Source of the DNA: Niabella drilacis
GTDB lineage: Bacteria; Bacteroidota; Bacteroidia; Chitinophagales; Chitinophagaceae
Assembly: GCF_900101395.1 (NCBI RefSeq)
Contig: NZ_FMZO01000002.1
Coordinates: 571,840 to 635,839, forward strand
DNA length: 64,000 nt
Direction: 5' to 3'
How positions within the stretch are numbered: position 1 is the first letter of the stretch; every line of letters begins with the position of its first letter. Positions 8,264-17,981 of this stretch are shown in pieces. Below the pieces are notes generated by a model that was not told the DNA's origin, made no database searches, and saw nothing but the letters and a program-made list of their open reading frames with translations. A program made the position numbers and the translations under genes.

Positions 8264-9952
8264 TTATTCCCAGATACTTTTTAATTCGTACACTTTAAGT
8301 TCCGGTACTTGAACCTGCCCGCCTTTCACAGACAGGGACAGGGACTGGTTGTTGCGGTCGATATTGATGTTGATGGGCATAAATACGAGACCTTTGCTGG
8401 CAAAGATCTCAAGCCCTGTTCTGTCCGCATATACCAGCAGTGATAGTTTGCCATTTTGCAAAGGTACCGGTGCCGTTACCCCATCCACAACCAGTTGCTG
8501 CCGGGCTACGTCGTAAATGACAGGCACACCCCGTACATCCAGGCGGATCTCCCTTGCGTTACCCGGCATAAGCTCCATCCGGATCTCTGCCAGCTCAATT
8601 CGGATATCCTTTAAGGGGTTTGCACTGCTTTCCCTGATGATTTTATTTCCCGGGTTGTAGACCCTGGCGCGCAGTTGATCCACTTCTTTCACCGGCATAC
8701 GTGTTAACCGGATGCCCCCGGGTGTCTTGACCAGTTTATGCTCCAGGGGAAGGCTCATGGATTGATTAAAGGGCATATGATCCTTAGCCGTATTGGTACG
8801 CCACCATCCCATCTCTATCCGGCGGCCGGTGGGTTCATCGCTAAAGGTCTGCGGTGCATAAAAGTCGCGTCCATACTGGTTTTGTAGTTTTCGCTCTTCC
8901 TCGGTAAAGCGGATGCCGTCAAAACTCCCGATGGCATACTGTGTATTGGCTCCGGTAAGTACCCATTTTTTAACCCCGTTAAGGCCTTGTACCGGCAGTT
9001 CATAAAACTCCGGGCATTCAAAAAGATACCGGTCATTACCGGTGCCGCCATAGGTAATGCTGGCAGGGGTCCAGTTCTTCAGGTCGGGGGAGGTTAGAAA
9101 CTGCATGCTGTGTTGCTCATTGTTACCCCGTTCAACCCATAGTACCATGATCCATTTTCGGGTAGGCGCATGCCAGATCACTTTAGGGTCGCGGTTGTCC
9201 TTGTTGATACGGGGCACCACCGCCTTGCCATAGTTGTGAAAGCTACGGCCATCGGTGCTCCAGCTCATATACTGGCCCCAGCCCCTGGCCCCCGTATGGA
9301 ACAGTACCATGGCCGGTTTGCCATTTTCTCCCAGTCCGCTGGTGTTTTCTTTATCCACTACAGCCCCGCCACTAAATACCGGCCCGCCCTGGTCGGGGTG
9401 CAGTGCATCGTCCAGCTCCGTCCAGTGGATCAGGTCTTTGCTCACGGCATGGCCCCAGGTCATATTCCCCCAGTTGCGGCCATAGGGATTGTGCTGGAAG
9501 AACAGGTGGTACTCCCCGTTAAAGTAGACCATTCCGTTGGGGTCGTTTGTCCAGCCGCGTTTGGGTGAAAAGTGGAACTGCGGCCGTAGTGCTTCCTGGT
9601 ATTGGTTCGTATTCGTGTCCTGGTCGCTTTGCAACACCGGTTCAAATACTTTTGAAGAGGCGGCTACCTTATCTACGCGAAGCTCAATAGCTTTGCCTTT
9701 CCATGCATCAATACGCAGGTACGCATACCAGTCCGGCTGGTCTTCCGCCAGCTCCATATCCCAGAACCGGGTATTGATACCGTCTACCCAAAGCTCCAGG
9801 TTCCGTTTCGGAGCCCCGTTCTTTACCGGCAGGACCAGGTATTTTTTTTCTGAGATGAAGTAGGTACTGATGTTTTTTGTGGGAGGCTGTTCCTGCGCCC
9901 GTACCGGCAGGCACACAAAAAGAAACATACTGGCTATTAACAAACGGTTCAT
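8264..9952 (-). CDS. secreted glycoside hydrolase family 32 (levanase/invertase type)
   Basis: 562 residues with a signal peptide (MNRLLIASMFLFVCLPVRAQ). All three GH32 catalytic motifs are present: WTNDPNG near residue 134 (nucleophile Asp), RDPK near 252 (transition-state stabiliser) and FECPEFYELP near 311 (acid/base Glu). A beta-propeller N-terminal domain is followed by a C-terminal beta-sandwich, as in levanases and beta-fructosidases. It should hydrolyse beta-fructosides (levan, inulin or sucrose) outside the cell or in the periplasm; which one cannot be told. An extra segment of about 110 residues precedes the catalytic domain, as in several Bacteroidota fructanases. There is no SusC/SusD pair or fructokinase nearby, so it is not in a standard utilisation locus. 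Confidence 0.93.
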   Translation of the reverse strand: MNRLLIASMFLFVCLPVRAQEQPPTKNISTYFISEKKYLVLPVKNGAPKRNLELWVDGINTRFWDMELAEDQPDWYAYLRIDAWKGKAIELRVDKVAASSKVFEPVLQSDQDTNTNQYQEALRPQFHFSPKRGWTNDPNGMVYFNGEYHLFFQHNPYGRNWGNMTWGHAVSKDLIHWTELDDALHPDQGGPVFSGGAVVDKENTSGLGENGKPAMVLFHTGARGWGQYMSWSTDGRSFHNYGKAVVPRINKDNRDPKVIWHAPTRKWIMVLWVERGNNEQHSMQFLTSPDLKNWTPASITYGGTGNDRYLFECPEFYELPVQGLNGVKKWVLTGANTQYAIGSFDGIRFTEEERKLQNQYGRDFYAPQTFSDEPTGRRIEMGWWRTNTAKDHMPFNQSMSLPLEHKLVKTPGGIRLTRMPVKEVDQLRARVYNPGNKIIRESSANPLKDIRIELAEIRMELMPGNAREIRLDVRGVPVIYDVARQQLVVDGVTAPVPLQNGKLSLLVYADRTGLEIFASKGLVFMPININIDRNNQSLSLSVKGGQVQVPELKVYELKSIWE

Positions 9953-10194
9953 GTTGTTACTGGTTTTGATGCTTTAGCGGATCTTTTGCTTAATAAGCGC
10001 ATAAGCGCACGAACACTGCAATCTAATACGATTATAATGATAAAAGCAAAGAAGTGCCTGTTTTTTTCGGAATGCAGGTCAACGCACCTGTTTTCCCGGA
10101 TGAGGGCGTTGGGGAGCTTCCAGTTCCGGTAAGAATTTTTTTTTCAACTATTTTAATGATTTGTTTGAAAAATTAAATTATCTTAGTAGCAAAG

Positions 10195-10806
10195 ATGCGC
10201 CAAATGAACAAACGGGACCTGGTTAAAAAACAGATCGGAAAAGGAGCGATGCAGTGTTTTGAAAAATTTGGTCTTGATAAAACTACGCTGGAGGATATTG
10301 CACAAACGGTTGGATTGAACAAAGCATCCCTGTATTATTATTACAAGAATAAGGAAGATATTTTTGTCGAAACTGCTTTGCGGGAGGGAGAGGATTATAT
10401 CCTTGCGCTGCAGGAAAAGGCACAGCAGCGGAAAGGTATTGAGAACCAGGTGTCGTATTATATGCAGGCGCGGTTCAATTATTATAAGAAGGTATTGAAC
10501 ATGAACCGGGTATCTACGGATACGCTTAATAAGATCCTTCCGCGCTTTTTTGAGCTGTATGATGCGCTTATGAGCCGGGAGAAATTGTTCCTGTCGGAAC
10601 TGATCCGGCAGGCTGTTGCTAAGGGAGAGCTGGCACAGGCTAACCCGGCACAGATCGCGTCAGTGCTGATCAATATCAGCGACGCGCTGAAACACAGCGC
10701 AGAGCAGAAAGCCATATTGAAAAGAGACCCGGGTATTGACTATGCACGCAGTCTGCAGGATATGAAGTTGCTGGTATCCCTCATTTTCCGGGGATTAAAA
10801 AAATAG
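10195..10806 (+). CDS. TetR/AcrR-family transcriptional regulator
   Basis: 203 residues. The N terminus is a typical TetR DNA-binding domain (KQIGKGAMQCFEKFGLDKTTLEDIAQTVGLNKASLYYYYKNKEDIFVE), with the rest an all-helical ligand-binding and dimerisation domain. ATG codons at 10195 and 10204 are both possible starts. It lies 68 nt upstream of a TonB receptor gene in the same direction, so it may control that gene and the beta-helix/cytochrome pair behind it; this is inferred from position only. Upstream DNA is AT-rich with TATCTTAG near 10179, a weak match to the usual -7 element. Confidence 0.9.
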   Translation: MRQMNKRDLVKKQIGKGAMQCFEKFGLDKTTLEDIAQTVGLNKASLYYYYKNKEDIFVETALREGEDYILALQEKAQQRKGIENQVSYYMQARFNYYKKVLNMNRVSTDTLNKILPRFFELYDALMSREKLFLSELIRQAVAKGELAQANPAQIASVLINISDALKHSAEQKAILKRDPGIDYARSLQDMKLLVSLIFRGLKK

Positions 10807-10874
10807 GAAACGGTTGGCCCGGTATAGGAGCGGGCCTGTTGCTGATGCTGTATTTTAATTGATCACTAATCATA

Positions 10875-13637
10875 ATGGCTATGAGGAAAGTCTTATTGAT
10901 GAGCATTGTATTCCAGCTATGGCTGGCGGGTGCGTCCCGGGCACAGCAAACCATCAGGGGTGTTGTCAGGAGTGCAGTTACCGGGGAAACCGTTGCGGCT
11001 GTTTCGGTAAGTATCCGGAATACTTCCGAGGGAACCTATACCAGTCAACGGGGGCGGTTCGAATTGCGTACGCACAAGATCCTGCCCGTGACGCTGTTGG
11101 TATCTTGTGTTGGATATGAATCCCGGGAAGTGGCGGTCACAGATGCCCGGCAGCCGCTGGAAGTGTTGCTGAACCCGGCATCCGTTTTGGGAACGGAAGT
11201 GGTGGTTTCCTCCAGCCGCACCCGGCAGCGGAAACTGGCATCACCGGTAACCATCGAACAGCTGAGCAATAAGGATGTTGCCAATGCGCCGCAGTTAAAT
11301 TATATGGACATGATGCAGGGCTTGAAGGGGGTGGATGTAACGGTGTCCAGCCTCGGGTTTACCAGCGTTACCACCCGCGGTTTTAATACCAGCGGTAATA
11401 CGAATTTTACCCAGATCGTGGACGGTATGGACAACCAGGCGCCGGGATTGAACTTTCCTCTGGGATCGGCCATCGGGCTTACCCAGCTGGACGTGGATAA
11501 TATCGAGTTGCTTTCGGGGGCTTCTTCTGCTTTATATGGCTCCCGCGGTTTGAACGGTACCATGGTGATGACGGGCAAGGATCCGTTCAAATACCAGGGG
11601 CTCAGCCTGCTGGTAACCCAGGGCGTCAACCATATCAAGAACAGGAAAAGCAACGATCCGGTAGGAGCGGCTCCTTATTATGACTGGACGCTGCGCTGGG
11701 CTAAAAAGATCAATGAAAAGCTGGCATTTAAGGTAAACGTGCAGTACACGCAGGCGAAGGACTGGGTGGCTACCGACACTTCTAATAAAAATGGTCCCGG
11801 CAGCCGGTTTACCGACCCCAATTATAATAGCCCCAATTATTATGGGGGTGCTACATCGGTAGACATTAACCCGTTCCTGGAAGCCGCCCGGGCAATGGAT
11901 GAATCTTTAGCCCCGCTGATCGACCCGCTGCTGCAGCAACCCAATTACGTTGCCCGTACGGGTTATGCGGAATACGGCTATCTTGATAACAATGCCCGAC
12001 TTTTAAAGACCAACGCGGAGCTCCGGTATTTTATTGCTCCCAAAACACAGTTGATTGCTTCAGGTACCTTTGGCACCGGAAGCGTGGTGTATACCAATGA
12101 TACCCGCTACCAGATAAAGGATTTTAAAGTGGGGCAATATCGCCTCGAGGCCCGTGGCGACAAATGGTTTATCCGGAGCTATACGACCCAGGAAAATTCC
12201 GGTAAAACGCTGATTGCCGGACCTACGGCACAGTATATCAACGAGGGCTGGAAACCGAGCTATGATGAAGCCATCCAGGATGGCTGGTATCCGCAGTATA
12301 CCATGGGACTGGTGACGGCGCTGGCCGGCGGGACGGGGCTTACCGATGCACATCTTGCGGCCCGGGCGGCAGCCGACCAGGGCAGGCTATTGCCGGGCAC
12401 TCCTGAATTTGAAGCACTGAAAAGCAAGATCTCCGGTACGCCAATATCCGAAGGGGGAACCCTGTTCCTGGACCGCAGCAAATTGTACAATACCGAGGCG
12501 CAGTACAATTTTGCCGGCCTGATCCCCTTTGTAAACGTGATTGCCGGTGCCAACTGGCGGCTGTATAATTTGAACAGCAGGAACACCCTTTTCCCGGATG
12601 ATGATAAACCCATTCATGTAAACGAATACAGCGGCTATCTGCAGCTGTCAAAAAAGATGATACAGGAACGGCTGAGCGCGGCAGCTTCTTTCCGTTATGA
12701 TAAGAATACCCTGTTTAAAGAACCGAAGGTTACCTCAAGGGCCTCGCTGGTATTTGAAGCCGCTCCGGAGCATTATATCCGCTTCTCTTATCAGAATGCA
12801 TACAGCTTCCCTTCAAATATACAGGCGCTCCAGAATACGCTGAACGGTTATAACAGCTATTCTTCCGGGGGGTCCTCGTTTTTGCTGAATGGAAAGTACC
12901 AGTTTGACCAGTATCCTCCCTATACACTCAGCAGCGTAGAGGCTTACCAGCAATCCGGAGATCCTTCGGTATTAAAGCGGTTTGTATACAATGATATCAA
13001 GCCACAATCCGTAGATGCGTTTGAACTGGGCTATGCAGCCCTGATCGGCAAAAGGGTGCTGATCGATGTGCTGGGGTATTATTCCCAGTGGAAGAATTTT
13101 ATCGGGTATGCAAACGTGGCCAACACACCCGGCACCCAGGATCCGGCGGCCTTTAAAGATCACAGCAAGTACGTTCAGTATAACATCGCCTTTAACGGAG
13201 GGGAACGGGTAAATACTTATGGCTATGCAGCCAGTGTAAGCGTGGATCTGAACCATAACTTCCTGGCAAAAGTGAATTATTATTCCGACTACCTCAAGAA
13301 CAGGAACAACAGCCAGGTCAATAATTTCAATACTCCGCATTATCATATCAATATGGAATTTGGGAACAGCGGCCTTGGTAAAAAACAGCAGTGGTCCTTT
13401 AATACGGCGCTGCGTTATAAACCCGGCTATTTCTATGTGGTATCCGGGGGGCTCGCGCAGGGTACTGTGCCGGCTTCTGCGGTGATCGATGCCCAGGTCA
13501 GTTATAAATTGATTAAGGCGCATTCTGGTATCCGGATCGGCGGTACCAATATAACCAACCGGTACTACTCAACCGGTATCGCCAATCCGTCTATCGGCGC
13601 TGTTTACTATGCTACTTTTGCTTATAATATTTTTTAA
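10875..13637 (+). CDS. TonB-dependent outer-membrane receptor with carboxypeptidase-regulatory-like N-domain
   Basis: 920 residues. A signal peptide ending near ASRAQ is followed by a CarboxypepD_reg-like beta-sandwich (TIRGVVRSAVTGETVAAVSVSIRN, ending in SCVGYESREV), a plug domain (about residues 115-235, with LDVDNIELLSGASSALYGSRGLNGTM) and a long beta-barrel ending in aromatic residues (YYATFAYNIF), the signal for outer-membrane insertion. It imports a ligand using TonB energy. No SusD partner follows. Directly downstream, likely in one transcript, are a beta-helix lipoprotein (18 nt gap) and a diheme cytochrome, with a TetR gene upstream. The substrate is unknown. Confidence 0.92.
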   Translation: MAMRKVLLMSIVFQLWLAGASRAQQTIRGVVRSAVTGETVAAVSVSIRNTSEGTYTSQRGRFELRTHKILPVTLLVSCVGYESREVAVTDARQPLEVLLNPASVLGTEVVVSSSRTRQRKLASPVTIEQLSNKDVANAPQLNYMDMMQGLKGVDVTVSSLGFTSVTTRGFNTSGNTNFTQIVDGMDNQAPGLNFPLGSAIGLTQLDVDNIELLSGASSALYGSRGLNGTMVMTGKDPFKYQGLSLLVTQGVNHIKNRKSNDPVGAAPYYDWTLRWAKKINEKLAFKVNVQYTQAKDWVATDTSNKNGPGSRFTDPNYNSPNYYGGATSVDINPFLEAARAMDESLAPLIDPLLQQPNYVARTGYAEYGYLDNNARLLKTNAELRYFIAPKTQLIASGTFGTGSVVYTNDTRYQIKDFKVGQYRLEARGDKWFIRSYTTQENSGKTLIAGPTAQYINEGWKPSYDEAIQDGWYPQYTMGLVTALAGGTGLTDAHLAARAAADQGRLLPGTPEFEALKSKISGTPISEGGTLFLDRSKLYNTEAQYNFAGLIPFVNVIAGANWRLYNLNSRNTLFPDDDKPIHVNEYSGYLQLSKKMIQERLSAAASFRYDKNTLFKEPKVTSRASLVFEAAPEHYIRFSYQNAYSFPSNIQALQNTLNGYNSYSSGGSSFLLNGKYQFDQYPPYTLSSVEAYQQSGDPSVLKRFVYNDIKPQSVDAFELGYAALIGKRVLIDVLGYYSQWKNFIGYANVANTPGTQDPAAFKDHSKYVQYNIAFNGGERVNTYGYAASVSVDLNHNFLAKVNYYSDYLKNRNNSQVNNFNTPHYHINMEFGNSGLGKKQQWSFNTALRYKPGYFYVVSGGLAQGTVPASAVIDAQVSYKLIKAHSGIRIGGTNITNRYYSTGIANPSIGAVYYATFAYNIF

Positions 13638-13655
13638 ATCATAAAACCCGGTACA

Positions 13656-14948
13656 ATGAACCGCATCATCAAAAATAATTGGTATTGTTTCCCTATCCTG
13701 GTGTTTGCAGCATTTGTTTCCTGCAATAGCGATGCGGACAAAGAGCAGCAGCAGGCTTACGTACATCAGCTGGTGTTTGCACCCGGCGATGAAGCTAAAG
13801 TGCTGGAGGCGTTGCTCACCATTAAAGACAGTACCAGCATCCTGCTTAAGGCGGGTTCCTATACATTCGATAATTTAAGTATTGTAAAGGCAAAGCAGGT
13901 ACTGTTGAAAGGAGAGGGAAAGGACAGGACCATTCTTGATTTTTCTGCGCAATCCCAGGGTGGGGAAGGGCTGCGTATCACCGATGTTGCCGGTTTTACC
14001 ATATCGGATATGACCATCCGGGATTCTAAAGGCGATCTGCTGAAGATCAATAAAAGCAGGGACATTGTGGTGCGGGAGCTGAATGCGATATGGAAAACTT
14101 CCGATTCCACCAGCGGGGGATATGCTATTTATCCGGTGTTGTGCAAAAATGTGCTGGTTGAAAATTGTTATGCGGAAGGCGCATCAGACGCGGGCATCTA
14201 CATAGGACAGTCGGACAGCGCTGTTGTACGGCAATGTAAGGCCGCTAAAAATGTTGCAGGCTGTGAAATTGAGAATACCACGCATGCGGCGGTATATAAT
14301 AACGAGTTTTATGATAATACTGCCGGGTTCCTGGTCTTTGATCTTCCCGGGCTCTCCCAGCGCGGCGGGCATGTAAAGGCATACGATAATTACCTGCATG
14401 ATAATAACCGGATCAACTTTGCTAAAGCCGGCAGCTTTGGTACTTCCTGGGGGGTAGGCAATGCAGCGCCCGGCAGCGGCGTCATTATCCTGGCTACCTC
14501 TAACGTGGAACTATACAGGAACCGGATCATCAATAATAATTCTTCAGCTATTACAATAGCGTCTGGTTTTGCAGTGGGTGAAACGCCTGATAAGATCAAT
14601 GATCAGTATTTTCCGGTTGCACAGAATATTAAGATCTATGAGAACACGCTTGAAATGGGCCCCGCGTTTCCCGGACCTGCGGCATTGCATCATATCGGTA
14701 AGCTGTTGATCGGGATTGAGCAGCAATTGAATCAACAGGATCCAAACAGGAAAAATAAACGTATTCCGCTGATCATGTACGATGGTATTTCAACAAATGT
14801 CCTTACAAAAAAAACGGAAGCCAACCCGGATAGCATCTGCATCCGTCAAACCGGGGATAATGTATTTGTGAATGCTGATTTTTTAAATATAGAAAAGCCC
14901 GCAGCCTGGAAGCCTTCAACGGATATGCGGGCTTTTGTCTGCCAATAA
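13656..14948 (+). CDS. parallel beta-helix lipoprotein (TIGR03805-type)
   Basis: 430 residues. The N terminus carries a lipoprotein signal with lipobox FVSC (Cys near residue 23). The middle shows right-handed beta-helix rungs: VLLKGEGKDRTILDFSAQ, GLRITDVAGFTISDMTIRDS, VLVENCYAEGASDAGIYIGQS, GCEIENTTHAAVYNNEFYDN, VELYRNRIINNNSSAITIAS. This matches my memory of the parallel beta-helix family found next to SO2930/HNE_0200-type cytochromes, and exactly such a gene follows 25 nt downstream. The pairing is known but its function is, to my knowledge, not settled. The surface-exposed helix could bind or modify a carbohydrate or other polymer; no catalytic residues are evident by eye. Confidence 0.75.
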   Translation: MNRIIKNNWYCFPILVFAAFVSCNSDADKEQQQAYVHQLVFAPGDEAKVLEALLTIKDSTSILLKAGSYTFDNLSIVKAKQVLLKGEGKDRTILDFSAQSQGGEGLRITDVAGFTISDMTIRDSKGDLLKINKSRDIVVRELNAIWKTSDSTSGGYAIYPVLCKNVLVENCYAEGASDAGIYIGQSDSAVVRQCKAAKNVAGCEIENTTHAAVYNNEFYDNTAGFLVFDLPGLSQRGGHVKAYDNYLHDNNRINFAKAGSFGTSWGVGNAAPGSGVIILATSNVELYRNRIINNNSSAITIASGFAVGETPDKINDQYFPVAQNIKIYENTLEMGPAFPGPAALHHIGKLLIGIEQQLNQQDPNRKNKRIPLIMYDGISTNVLTKKTEANPDSICIRQTGDNVFVNADFLNIEKPAAWKPSTDMRAFVCQ

Positions 14949-14973
14949 TGATGTTCTAAAAAACGGATGAGCG

Positions 14974-16050
14974 ATGCGTAAATACTTTGTGATAACAGCA
15001 GGAATACTGGCTGCTTGTGGAATGGTCCTGTTTCAGCAGTGCAAGGGGAAACCGGCAAAAAAAAATGGCCCGGCCCAGCAGGCAGGTTTTGAGTTTAAGG
15101 CCAGGCTCTCTGATTATGGATTTTTTAAGGGGGAGCTGAGGGCACTGGACCCTCTTCCCGGTGTAGCGCGTTATGAGCTGCATACTCCTTTATTTACGGA
15201 TTATTCGCTGAAGGACCGTTTCATCGTATTGCCGCGCGATAGTACGGTGCATTATCAAGCACATGGCCCGCTGGATTTTCCGGATTCAACGATCATCATC
15301 AAAAACTTTGCCTATACCAGCGAGCAACACCAGAAGGTCCTTATTGAAACGCGCCTGCTGGTAAAGGATCCCGCCGATCATGAATGGAAAGTGATGAACT
15401 ATTTGTGGAACAAAGAGCAGACGGACGCTGTTAAACATATAACCGGTGCCCGGGTTCCGATCCGCTTCCTGGATGAGGAACAGAAGCCGGTTTCCACCGT
15501 TTACCAGGTGCCTAATACCAACGACTGCAAGCGTTGTCATACGCAGGACGGAGCGTTGATGCCGATAGGACCCAAAGCGAGGAACCTGAATTTTTCCCCG
15601 GCTTTCCTGGGACATAACCAGCTTACGGATTGGGTGAACAGGGGGATATTGGCCGGTTTGCCCGACCTGAAAACGGTTGATCAGCTTCCCGGCTGGGATG
15701 ATGCGCAGCATTATACCCTGGAGCAAAGGGCGCGTGCCTACCTGGATATGAATTGCGCCCATTGCCACACGCGCACCGGCGACGCATACAATACCGGGCT
15801 GTTCCTGGAATATGAACAGACAGATCCGCATGCGCTGGGTATACTGAAGTCCCCGGTATCGGCGGGTGGAGGCGCCGGCGGACTTAACTATGATATTGTA
15901 CCCGGTGACGCAGGGCATTCCATACTGGCTTACCGGATGAACAGTACGGAACCCGGAACGGCTATGCCGGAGCTGGCACGCACCGTGATCCATAAGGAAG
16001 GGGTGAAGCTGATCATGGAGTGGATCAATGCTATGCCGGCAAAGAAATGA
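14974..16050 (+). CDS. SO2930/HNE_0200-family diheme c-type cytochrome
   Basis: 358 residues. A hydrophobic N terminus (MRKYFVITAGILAACGMVLFQQC) directs export; the Cys may be a lipid anchor. Two heme c sites are present: CKRCH near residue 185 and CAHCH near residue 260. The region before the first heme (YELHTPLFTDYSLKDRFIVLP, then FLDEEQKPVSTVYQVPNTNDCKRCH) and the closing GTAMPELARTVIHKEGVKLIMEWI match my recollection of the SO2930 family (TIGR03806), which occurs beside TIGR03805 beta-helix proteins. It presumably carries or donates electrons in the periplasm. It belongs to the unit with the TonB receptor and beta-helix gene; the electron partner is not encoded here. Confidence 0.8.
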   Translation: MRKYFVITAGILAACGMVLFQQCKGKPAKKNGPAQQAGFEFKARLSDYGFFKGELRALDPLPGVARYELHTPLFTDYSLKDRFIVLPRDSTVHYQAHGPLDFPDSTIIIKNFAYTSEQHQKVLIETRLLVKDPADHEWKVMNYLWNKEQTDAVKHITGARVPIRFLDEEQKPVSTVYQVPNTNDCKRCHTQDGALMPIGPKARNLNFSPAFLGHNQLTDWVNRGILAGLPDLKTVDQLPGWDDAQHYTLEQRARAYLDMNCAHCHTRTGDAYNTGLFLEYEQTDPHALGILKSPVSAGGGAGGLNYDIVPGDAGHSILAYRMNSTEPGTAMPELARTVIHKEGVKLIMEWINAMPAKK

Positions 16051-16079
16051 GCCACCATCACGCGCAGGAACGCAACTTT

Positions 16080-17291
16080 TTATTTTTTGCTGACAAGATA
16101 GCTCCCTACTTCTTTTCCGGAATCATCCAGCATACTTACCCTGATCTCTTTTTTGGTAGCAGTTACCCGGGTAATGGTACGGGTACCCTCCTGTGGGCCC
16201 CCGCCGATGATAATGGGGTAATGGTTGGCCTGCTTGTCCGGCGCATGTACTTTGTACCGGTGTGTATGCCCGCTCAGTACAAGATCTACCTTTCCCTTGT
16301 TCAGTAATGGCTCAAATACTTCGGTACAATGTACCGCACCGTGTGCATTACCCGAATACCTGGGCGGGATGTGCATCATCACGATACGGAAAGGGGCACT
16401 TTTAAATGCTTTGCTGCGGATCTCCTGTTCCAGCCACCGGGCCTGTTCCTGCCGGTAAACATCGAAATCCACAATGCCGGCATAAACAGGATGAGTGTCC
16501 TCCTTGTCCTCACCGGTGTCGAGGATCACAAAACGGACCGGACCCAGGGTAAAAGCGGCATGGCCCACATGTTGAAAATAGGCGGAAAAGTCGCGGGCAA
16601 ATTTCCCCCGGGTTTCATGATTACCACGTACATATATAAACGGCAGGTTCTTTGCAAACAGGTCGGTACAGGGTTGCAGCATGTGATCGATGATCTGTTG
16701 TTCATCAGTCTGGTAATCGAATACATCCCCGTTAAAGAACACGAAATCTTTTTGATTGCCCTTGTCCAGGTTCAGCAGGTGCGGAATAGACCGGGGCCGG
16801 TCGTGGATGTCGTTCAGCATTACAAAGGAAACACTGTCTTTGGCGGTATCCGTATTAATGAACGATGCGGGAGCACCTGTTACGGTTTCACCATAGGTAA
16901 GTTTATAGGGTTGAAAGTCTTTTATTTCCTTTGAAACGATCTTGTAATAATAGGTTGCACCTGGTTTTAGATGGTCGAGTGTAACACAGTTGATCCTGCC
17001 GGCCGGTTTCAGTCCCAGCTCGCTTTTGCCAAATGCTTTTTGATCCTGGTTTTCTGCAGAAGTACCATACTCCACCCAGCTGGCGGCATTTTTATTGGTG
17101 ATCCATAAAATAGAAATGCTGTTGCCAAAATTGGTTTGTAAATAAGGTCCCGCAAGAATTTTAAGGCCTTCATCCTGTCGGTCATTCCCGGTAGCAAGGG
17201 CTTTTTGAGGATTCAGCAGGGCCATTCCTCCTATGGCCAGCCCGCCTTTTAAAAACGAACGCCTGTTCGCTTTGAGTGCATGCTCTTTCAT
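16080..17291 (-). CDS. Tat-exported metallophosphoesterase with N-terminal fibronectin-like domain
   Basis: 403 residues from the ATG at 17291. The start NRRSFLKGGLAIGG is a twin-arginine signal, so the folded protein is exported; ten more in-frame codons upstream would only push the signal inward. Residues about 40-150 look like a purple-acid-phosphatase-type fibronectin domain (VTLDHLKPGATYYYKIVS). Calcineurin-type metal motifs follow in order: NDIHDRP, FNGDVFDY, VRGNHETR, MMHIPP and SGHTHRY. It should hydrolyse a phosphomonoester or phosphodiester in the periplasm. It converges with the diheme cytochrome gene (29 nt apart), so a functional link is only suggested by closeness. Confidence 0.88.
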   Translation of the reverse strand: MKEHALKANRRSFLKGGLAIGGMALLNPQKALATGNDRQDEGLKILAGPYLQTNFGNSISILWITNKNAASWVEYGTSAENQDQKAFGKSELGLKPAGRINCVTLDHLKPGATYYYKIVSKEIKDFQPYKLTYGETVTGAPASFINTDTAKDSVSFVMLNDIHDRPRSIPHLLNLDKGNQKDFVFFNGDVFDYQTDEQQIIDHMLQPCTDLFAKNLPFIYVRGNHETRGKFARDFSAYFQHVGHAAFTLGPVRFVILDTGEDKEDTHPVYAGIVDFDVYRQEQARWLEQEIRSKAFKSAPFRIVMMHIPPRYSGNAHGAVHCTEVFEPLLNKGKVDLVLSGHTHRYKVHAPDKQANHYPIIIGGGPQEGTRTITRVTATKKEIRVSMLDDSGKEVGSYLVSKK

Positions 17292-17447
17292 GATAATCGT
17301 TACGTTGTTGATTGTTGGCAAAAATGAGGGATTTATTGCTCATTTCGTAAAGAATCTGTGTAGAATCGTAAAGTGCATGAAACCGCAGGGGGCGCAGGGA
17401 ACCAGGGACTGTTGTAAAAATGGGGCCGTCCCTTCCTTCGGCTGTAA

Positions 17448-17981
17448 TTATCCTGCGGGTGTATACCTGCCGCGCACTGCAGAACTGGCGCTTAGCCGAA
17501 GGATGGGGTCCAGTACTTCGGCCTCATAGGCTCCCAGCAGGCGCATACTTTTCTTCCCCGGGCCAAAGTCTTCGCTGAGGGTATAGCTCTTTATAAATTG
17601 CCTTTTTCTTGCACCCATTGCGTAATGCCAGCATCCCTGTTCAGCACTGGTAAAGATCACCAGCTCATCCAGGGTCATTAATTGTTTTTTAGGGAACGGG
17701 GTATTGATCCTATAGACCGCATTGCTGGCTTTGTCAAATACATAACGCACATTAACCCGGAAAATAAAATCATACAGGCCATGCAGGAACAGGTAAATGA
17801 TAATGGAATAGCCAAGTACCTGGCCACCTTCCCCCAGTTGCTGATAAAAGAAGTACATGCCTCCCGCAATGCCCAGGATGGCTATAAAAAACCAGAACAG
17901 GCTTTTGAGCAAATGATAATGCGGTTGCAAGGAAAAGGACTGCGGGGTTTCTTCTGCTTTATATTTATCTCGGGCTGTCAT
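17448..17981 (-). CDS. hypothetical membrane protein (two transmembrane helices)
   Basis: 177 residues. Two hydrophobic helices at about 25-45 and 57-77 are followed by a soluble part with beta-rich character (VRYVFDKASNAVYRINTPFPKKQLMTLDELVIF...). This resembles small membrane proteins with a PH-like domain, but I do not recognise a family. Its start overlaps the end of the upstream gene by 17 nt, so the two are co-transcribed and probably translationally coupled. Both have the same plan (two helices then a beta-rich domain), suggesting related proteins. Confidence 0.65.
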   Translation of the reverse strand: MTARDKYKAEETPQSFSLQPHYHLLKSLFWFFIAILGIAGGMYFFYQQLGEGGQVLGYSIIIYLFLHGLYDFIFRVNVRYVFDKASNAVYRINTPFPKKQLMTLDELVIFTSAEQGCWHYAMGARKRQFIKSYTLSEDFGPGKKSMRLLGAYEAEVLDPILRLSASSAVRGRYTPAG

